From Vulcanimicrobiia bacterium (GTDB lineage Bacteria; Eremiobacterota; Eremiobacteria; Baltobacterales; Baltobacteraceae): 6,209 nt of DNA. The stretch is taken from assembly GCA_024281135.1 (NCBI GenBank), contig JAMXLG010000439.1, positions 1 to 6,209 of the forward strand. The letters run 5' to 3'. The notes below the pieces were generated by a model. The model was not told the origin of the DNA, did not search any database, and saw nothing but the letters and a program-made list of their open reading frames with translations. Of this stretch, positions 1 to 3,333 are shown piece by piece; the first letter of the stretch is position 1; the number at the start of each line of letters is the position of its first letter. The position numbers were made by a program, and so were the translations under genes.

Positions 1-1023
1 CGTTGACGAAGCCGGCCACGGATTTGCTCCGGGCTGTAGCCACTCTGTTCCGTCGGCGAAGAGTACGTGTCTAACGGAATAGACGACTGCCTGTGCGCCG
101 GAGAATGGGTCGGTCAGGTCCGTCAACGTGTTCTCTCCGTCGATGACGCAGTTTGCGCGCGCAGAGTTGACGTCTTCAACGTTCTTCGGTCCACCGATCT
201 CGGCACCGGGTGCAAAGGATCCGCGTAAACGCAAAGGTGCGACTCGACGTATGTAGCCGAGCGTATTGAGAATCTCGATGTCGACGTCGATCTCTGTTGC
301 CGTCTTTTGCGTGTTGTTCGCGAACGAAATGCATGCCAGCCCTTCGGTTCCATCGTTGCGGACGGCAGCAAATCCGCGCGTGACCGCAATCCCCGAACCA
401 CCTTGACCGAGCGTTGATGCCGCGAAGAGTAATCCACGCCACGGCACCGATGGTGGAGCCGCCGTCGTATGAGCGGACGACGCGTCGATCAACGCACCGA
501 CAACCGCCCACGGATTGACTCCGATGCTGACAGAGGATCCGGAACTTTGTGTCGTCGTGTCCGTTTCTATGCCGTTCGGGGTGTTCGTTGTCGTCGTTTG
601 CGACGAAGAACTCGACGACGATGCAATAGGGATTTGCAGACTGGGCAATAGCGCGCCGAGCGCGTTAAACGGCGAGTGATGCTTTGGTGCCGGCGTCGGT
701 GCTTGGGTGGGTGCAGGCGTCGGAACCGTGAGTTTCTCGACGGTCGACGGCCACGTGCCCGACACGATGTTGTAATCGATTGCGTAGTATGGGACGCCGA
801 TCTGCTCGTCAGTCACGCCGCGCGCGTGGAGCGCACCGCGTCCGTGCGATGAAAGCCAATACATCATTGCATCGCGATCGGGTGGTGATAACGCCTGCAC
901 CTTCGTGAGGTCAGCCATTGAAGAAGTGCGCACCGCGTTCAGGGCATCGAGCAGCGCGGGTGAGGGCGTCGGATTTGTAGCAACGCCAAGAAGTACAACT
1001 AAAAGACCAAACGTCTGCGGCAT
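1..1023 (-). CDS. Exported Thr/Pro/Ser-rich protein, function unknown (3' end outside window)
   Basis: An ATG at 1023-1021 opens a frame that stays open for 341 codons to the window edge, so the C-terminus is missing. The N-terminus has a short uncharged hydrophobic run (residues 6-16, FGLLVVLLGVA), read as a weak signal peptide or anchor. Residues 20-98 form a mixed polar region of no recognised family. Residues 99-164 are a low-complexity linker: TVPTPAPTQAPTPAP, then seven serines (135-141) in mixed codons, then Thr-rich sequence. Residues about 195-320 look like a beta-rich domain with the only two cysteines seen (C231, C292), a plausible disulfide. The motif NPW occurs at 170-172 and 334-336. 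The start is supported by AAGGG seven bases upstream. It follows the DUF4239 gene by three bases, so the two are probably cotranscribed and translationally coupled. Role unknown; a secreted or envelope-attached protein is an inference from composition. The reading frame is certain; the function is not. Confidence 0.85.
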   Translation of the reverse strand, partial: MPQTFGLLVVLLGVATNPTPSPALLDALNAVRTSSMADLTKVQALSPPDRDAMMYWLSSHGRGALHARGVTDEQIGVPYYAIDYNIVSGTWPSTVEKLTVPTPAPTQAPTPAPKHHSPFNALGALLPSLQIPIASSSSSSSQTTTTNTPNGIETDTTTQSSGSSVSIGVNPWAVVGALIDASSAHTTAAPPSVPWRGLLFAASTLGQGGSGIAVTRGFAAVRNDGTEGLACISFANNTQKTATEIDVDIEILNTLGYIRRVAPLRLRGSFAPGAEIGGPKNVEDVNSARANCVIDGENTLTDLTDPFSGAQAVVYSVRHVLFADGTEWLQPGANPWPASST

Positions 1024-1026
1024 GTT

Positions 1027-1788
1027 CTAGCCCTTCATCGTCTGCGCCGTTGCGATCAGATTGTCTGGGGCAACTCGAATAAAGCCGCCATGCGGACTAT
1101 CCAAATCGGCGATAAGAAAGAACGAAATCGCGACGAGGACCGGAAGAATCATATAGCCGCTAACGCCACCCACCGAAATTCGCGTGTCATAGGCGATAAG
1201 ACCGCAACAACAAATCGCAATCGCCAACATCAGGACCCAAGCTTCAGCCGGAATTCTATTGGCCCAAGACGCTGTGGCGCGCCCCTCCGCCTCAATCATG
1301 TCAGTCATTCCGACTACGACTGTGGCAGTGATGGAATTCGGACGCACTGCGGCCGCACTTTCGACGATTGACCACATCTCGTGTTGAATCGCCTTTGTTG
1401 AAGCGTTTATTTGATCGATGGACGCGGCCGCCTGATATTCGTCGATGCGTTGATGAACGTATTGCTGCAACAGCGATCGTAGCCGCTGCGAATATGGCGA
1501 CCCCAGCGTTCCGGCACGCAGATATGACGTTTCGATGGTGGTTGCTTCCGTTGCCTCATCGCCCTTACGCAAATCGTAACGGCCTACGGCCATCGAGAAA
1601 CTAAATCCGATGATAAGAGCAAGCAATGTCAATGAGCTCGTAAGAATCAGGTTCAATTCCTCTCGCTCGTCGCTGTCCATCTTGCCGCGACGTCTGCGTA
1701 GGTAAAGCCCAACCTGTGCTGCGAGCCACATCAAGAAGAAACAAACAAAGAAAAATATCCGAGGCAAATCCAGCAGATTCCAACTCAT
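1027..1788 (-). CDS. DUF4239 (bestrophin-like) integral membrane protein
   Basis: 253-residue protein with four likely membrane helices: about 11-30, 47-68, 183-200 and 211-228. Two conserved-looking blocks match my memory of the DUF4239/bestrophin-like family (PF14023). The first is at the end of helix 2 and just after it (GFSFSMAVGRYDLRKG, 61-76, running into ETSYLRAG, 86-93). The second follows helix 4 (IADLDSPHGGFIRV, 226-239). RRRRGK at 31-36 after helix 1 suggests that end faces the cytoplasm; the orientation of the 114-residue central loop is unclear. Helix 3 contains three consecutive cysteines (193-195). Length is normal for the family. Function in bacteria is unestablished; channel activity is only suggested by the distant bestrophin relation. 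ATG 1788 has no in-frame start codon upstream before a stop at 1824-1822. It also has no good Shine-Dalgarno sequence, and lies in a region with strong folding potential. It is the first gene of a leftward operon, transcribed divergently from the LuxR-type gene. Confidence 0.9.
   Translation of the reverse strand: MSWNLLDLPRIFFFVCFFLMWLAAQVGLYLRRRRGKMDSDEREELNLILTSSLTLLALIIGFSFSMAVGRYDLRKGDEATEATTIETSYLRAGTLGSPYSQRLRSLLQQYVHQRIDEYQAAASIDQINASTKAIQHEMWSIVESAAAVRPNSITATVVVGMTDMIEAEGRATASWANRIPAEAWVLMLAIAICCCGLIAYDTRISVGGVSGYMILPVLVAISFFLIADLDSPHGGFIRVAPDNLIATAQTMKG
1031..1035 (-). promoter_or_regulatory. Ribosome binding site of the exported protein gene
   Basis: AAGGG lies seven bases upstream of the ATG at 1023 and inside the last codons of the DUF4239 gene. 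This supports ATG 1023 as the start and coupled translation of the two genes. Confidence 0.6.
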
Positions 1789-1838
1789 GCAAGGATTCTG
1801 GCAGACGCCTGCCCTTTGGGACTATCCAAACCTTGCAT
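1787..1838 (-). promoter_or_regulatory. Possible structured mRNA leader over the DUF4239 start codon
   Basis: Read on the minus strand, ATGCAAGG (1838-1831) is perfectly complementary to CCTTGCAT (1794-1787), whose last two bases are the first two of the DUF4239 start codon. Enclosed are two small hairpins: TTTGG/CCAAA with a 6-base loop (1830-1815) and GGCAG/CTGCC with a 4-base loop (1813-1800). Together they could form a three-way junction that hides the start. The same stretch is an open frame of 17 codons from ATG 1838 (MQGLDSPKGQASARILA), ending in a TGA that overlaps the start codon as ATGA. The repeats are seen directly; any regulatory role is inferred. Confidence 0.35.
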
Positions 1839-1889
1839 CACACGGCTGCCATCAAATGCTAAGCTTTCGCCAGCTCGCTCGTCCTAAGA

Positions 1890-1902
1890 TAACCTCAGGT
1901 TA
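1890..1902. promoter_or_regulatory. Palindrome TAACCT-C-AGGTTA, candidate operator
   Basis: Perfect 6+1+6 inverted repeat in the divergent region, 53 bp before the LuxR-type start and 102 bp before the DUF4239 start. Size, symmetry and position suit a dimeric regulator acting on one or both promoters, perhaps the adjacent LuxR-type protein itself (autoregulation). The symmetry is seen; binding is inferred. Confidence 0.4.
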
Positions 1903-1942
1903 ACTAGCGTCCCTTACACTGGCCGCTAAGCCACATTAGGGT

Positions 1943-1948
1943 GAGGAG
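1943..1948 (+). promoter_or_regulatory. Ribosome binding site of the LuxR-type gene
   Basis: GAGGAG six bases upstream of GTG 1955. It decides the GTG start over later ATG codons; the next in-frame methionine is residue 63. Confidence 0.75.
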
Positions 1949-1954
1949 CGGCGG

Positions 1955-3205
1955 GTGTCAGACACAGCAACGCGTATTACGGCGATTGTCGGCGAAGGCT
2001 ACGCGTCTTACGATGCTGCGCATCAAGCGCTTCGCGAGGCTAACCTTTCATCGTACGCGCTACGATTGCTCGCAGAGTTCTCCACTGATCCGGAAGAACG
2101 ACATCGCGCGCGAACCGCTGCGGCCTGCGCGTTTGCATCTATGCCTGCGGCTGCCGAATCGCTTCTCGTTAGCAAGCGCAAGGATTCAACCTTGCCCGGT
2201 GTCGTGGCTCGAGCTACGGTATCCGCCCATCGTGGTGAATGGCCGGCAGCGCTCGAGCTCTTCGAGGAAGCGCATTCGCGGCGAGGCGAAGCTGAACCGG
2301 TCTACAGTCTTGCGGTCTCGCTGCACTCCGCGCGCTACCTCTTCTATTATGGGTCCTATGACCAAGCGTCGCACTATCTTGACTCAGCCGCCGCGGATGC
2401 GACCGCGACTTTGCAATGGCAGCATCTGATTGCCCTCACACGCGTTGAAATTGCCGCGCGGCGTGGAGAGAGTGCGAAGGCAGATCTTTACCTCAATCAA
2501 AGGCTCGATACGCCCCAGCACCTGAGGCCGCTCGAAGCCCTCGCTCGCGCAACTCTAAGCGACGCACGTAGCGACGAAATGTGGCGCCCCGAAACTGCCA
2601 CGCTCGACGACATCGTCGAAGCCCTCGATCGAGCACAATCAGCGATTGCCGCGTCAATTCTGCATTTCGCCATCTCGGATGCACGCGTCATCAAGTACGA
2701 TGTAGCTCCCGTGTTCGATCGCACGCTCGATATGCTGACGAACGACCTTGCAGCGCAGCCTTTCTTATGGACTGCGGCGGCCAAGTGCGGTCCTGCACGC
2801 AGTCGTATCGCGCTCAATCGCCTTGAAGCTTTGGCAGCTCATGGTAGCTCAGCTGCTCGTGCGTTTGCCCTGCTCGCACAGGCATCCGCGGCACTCAATG
2901 TGGACCAGCGTGACGATGCATTAAGGAAGGCCGAGGAAGCAACACGTCAATTTCAGATGATCGGAGACAAACTCTATGAGCGCAAGGCGCTCGACTTCAT
3001 CGTCAATCAACGGCGACGCGAAGACACGCCCGATTCTCGAACGCGATTGACGAAACGGCAGACAGAAATCGTCGCTTTGGTACGCCGTGGGCTAACGAAC
3101 AAAGAACTCGCGGCACATCTGCACATTTCCGAACATACCGTCGAACGCCACCTGACTGCGATATTCGCGAAGCTTAACCTTCGCTCGCGTTATCAATTGT
3201 CGTAA
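1955..3205 (+). CDS. LuxR-family transcriptional regulator with TPR-like helical N-terminal region
   Basis: 416-residue protein starting at GTG with a strong Shine-Dalgarno sequence and ending in tandem stops (TAATAA). The C-terminus, residues 365-416, is a LuxR/GerE-type helix-turn-helix. It shows LTKRQTEIVALVRRGLTNKE (365-384), then LAAHLHIS (385-392) and the recognition helix around EHTVERHLTAIFAKL (393-407). Residues 1-350 are Ala/Leu-rich and helical, with TPR-like segments around 94-108 (GEWPAALELFEEAHS), 133-147 (GSYDQASHYLDSAAA) and 318-345. This resembles the C-terminal helical part of MalT/LAL-type regulators. However, there is no Walker A P-loop ATPase, no receiver domain and no autoinducer domain, so the signal is probably a protein or small ligand bound by the helical region (inference). 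The protein stops right after SRYQLS, so the end of the HTH domain is short. It is divergent from the DUF4239 operon and 128 bp upstream of the receptor gene; both are likely targets. The family call is firm, the regulon is a guess. Confidence 0.93.
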   Translation: MSDTATRITAIVGEGYASYDAAHQALREANLSSYALRLLAEFSTDPEERHRARTAAACAFASMPAAAESLLVSKRKDSTLPGVVARATVSAHRGEWPAALELFEEAHSRRGEAEPVYSLAVSLHSARYLFYYGSYDQASHYLDSAAADATATLQWQHLIALTRVEIAARRGESAKADLYLNQRLDTPQHLRPLEALARATLSDARSDEMWRPETATLDDIVEALDRAQSAIAASILHFAISDARVIKYDVAPVFDRTLDMLTNDLAAQPFLWTAAAKCGPARSRIALNRLEALAAHGSSAARAFALLAQASAALNVDQRDDALRKAEEATRQFQMIGDKLYERKALDFIVNQRRREDTPDSRTRLTKRQTEIVALVRRGLTNKELAAHLHISEHTVERHLTAIFAKLNLRSRYQLS

Positions 3206-3210
3206 TAAGT

Positions 3211-3287
3211 TCCGCTTAACCGAGTTCAACGGGCTTAGTGGATTCCGGGATGGTCTGCGCCCTCGTTCTCATGAGAATCTAAGCGGA
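3211..3287. repeat. 8-bp inverted repeat TCCGCTTA...TAAGCGGA
   Basis: Perfect 8-bp arms at 3211-3218 and 3280-3287, 61 bp apart. They could be two half-sites for looping or the base of a large RNA stem; chance is also possible at this length. Confidence 0.4.
3266..3277. promoter_or_regulatory. Perfect 12-bp palindrome TTCTCATGAGAA, candidate operator
   Basis: Complete dyad with no spacer, ending 56 bp before the receptor start codon, where a repressor or activator site would be expected. Its sequence differs from the palindrome at 1890-1902, so the same protein need not bind both. Binding is inferred. Confidence 0.4.
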
Positions 3288-3322
3288 GCAACGCCGACCA
3301 TGCGGCCTTGCACTTCAATACC

Positions 3323-3328
3323 GAGGAG
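3323..3328 (+). promoter_or_regulatory. Ribosome binding site of the receptor gene
   Basis: GAGGAG five bases upstream of GTG 3334. It fixes the GTG start, which is followed directly by a classical signal peptide. The eight bases GAGGAGCG are the same as those before the LuxR-type gene. Confidence 0.75.
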
Positions 3329-3333
3329 CGAGT

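Larger units (their letters stand above)
1789..1954. promoter_or_regulatory. Divergent promoter region between the DUF4239 operon and the LuxR-type gene
   Basis: 166 bp separate two divergent start codons, so promoters for both directions must lie here or just inside the genes. I could not pick a convincing -35/-10 pair on either strand. The closest elements are a -10-like TAAGAT (1885-1890, plus) and GATAGT (1826-1821, minus), neither with a good -35 at the right spacing. The palindrome at 1890-1902 and the leader repeats at 1787-1838 are listed separately. Confidence 0.6.
3206..3333 (+). promoter_or_regulatory. Gap between the LuxR-type and receptor genes; possible receptor promoter
   Basis: 128 bp without a gene. 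No intrinsic terminator (hairpin plus T-run) follows the LuxR-type gene, so read-through into the receptor gene is possible. The gap does hold symmetric elements suited to local control: TCCGCTTA (3211-3218) is perfectly repeated in inverse as TAAGCGGA (3280-3287), and a 12-bp palindrome sits between them. No convincing -35/-10 pair was found. Confidence 0.45.

Noticed and set aside
123..511. Two overlapping minus-strand frames (104 and 111 codons)
   Set aside because: Arg-rich translations in other frames of the exported-protein gene, whose own frame is open throughout with sensible composition.
469..651. Plus-strand 60-codon frame
   Set aside because: Antisense shadow of the Ser/Thr-rich linker; the translation is largely arginine.
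1090..1604. Two plus-strand frames opposite the DUF4239 gene
   Set aside because: Antisense to a clear family member; no ribosome binding site and no recognisable domain.
1600..1792. Alternative minus-strand frame starting near the DUF4239 start
   Set aside because: Out of frame with the conserved DUF4239 blocks and lacks any domain.
1941..2429. Plus-strand 162-codon frame overlapping the LuxR-type gene
   Set aside because: Its start lies inside the GAGGAG region of the real gene, it has its own no better site, and it is Arg/Ser-rich with no domain.
3206..3333. Intrinsic terminator after the LuxR-type gene
   Set aside because: The inverted repeat arms are 61 bp apart and no T-run follows, so it does not look like a rho-independent terminator.
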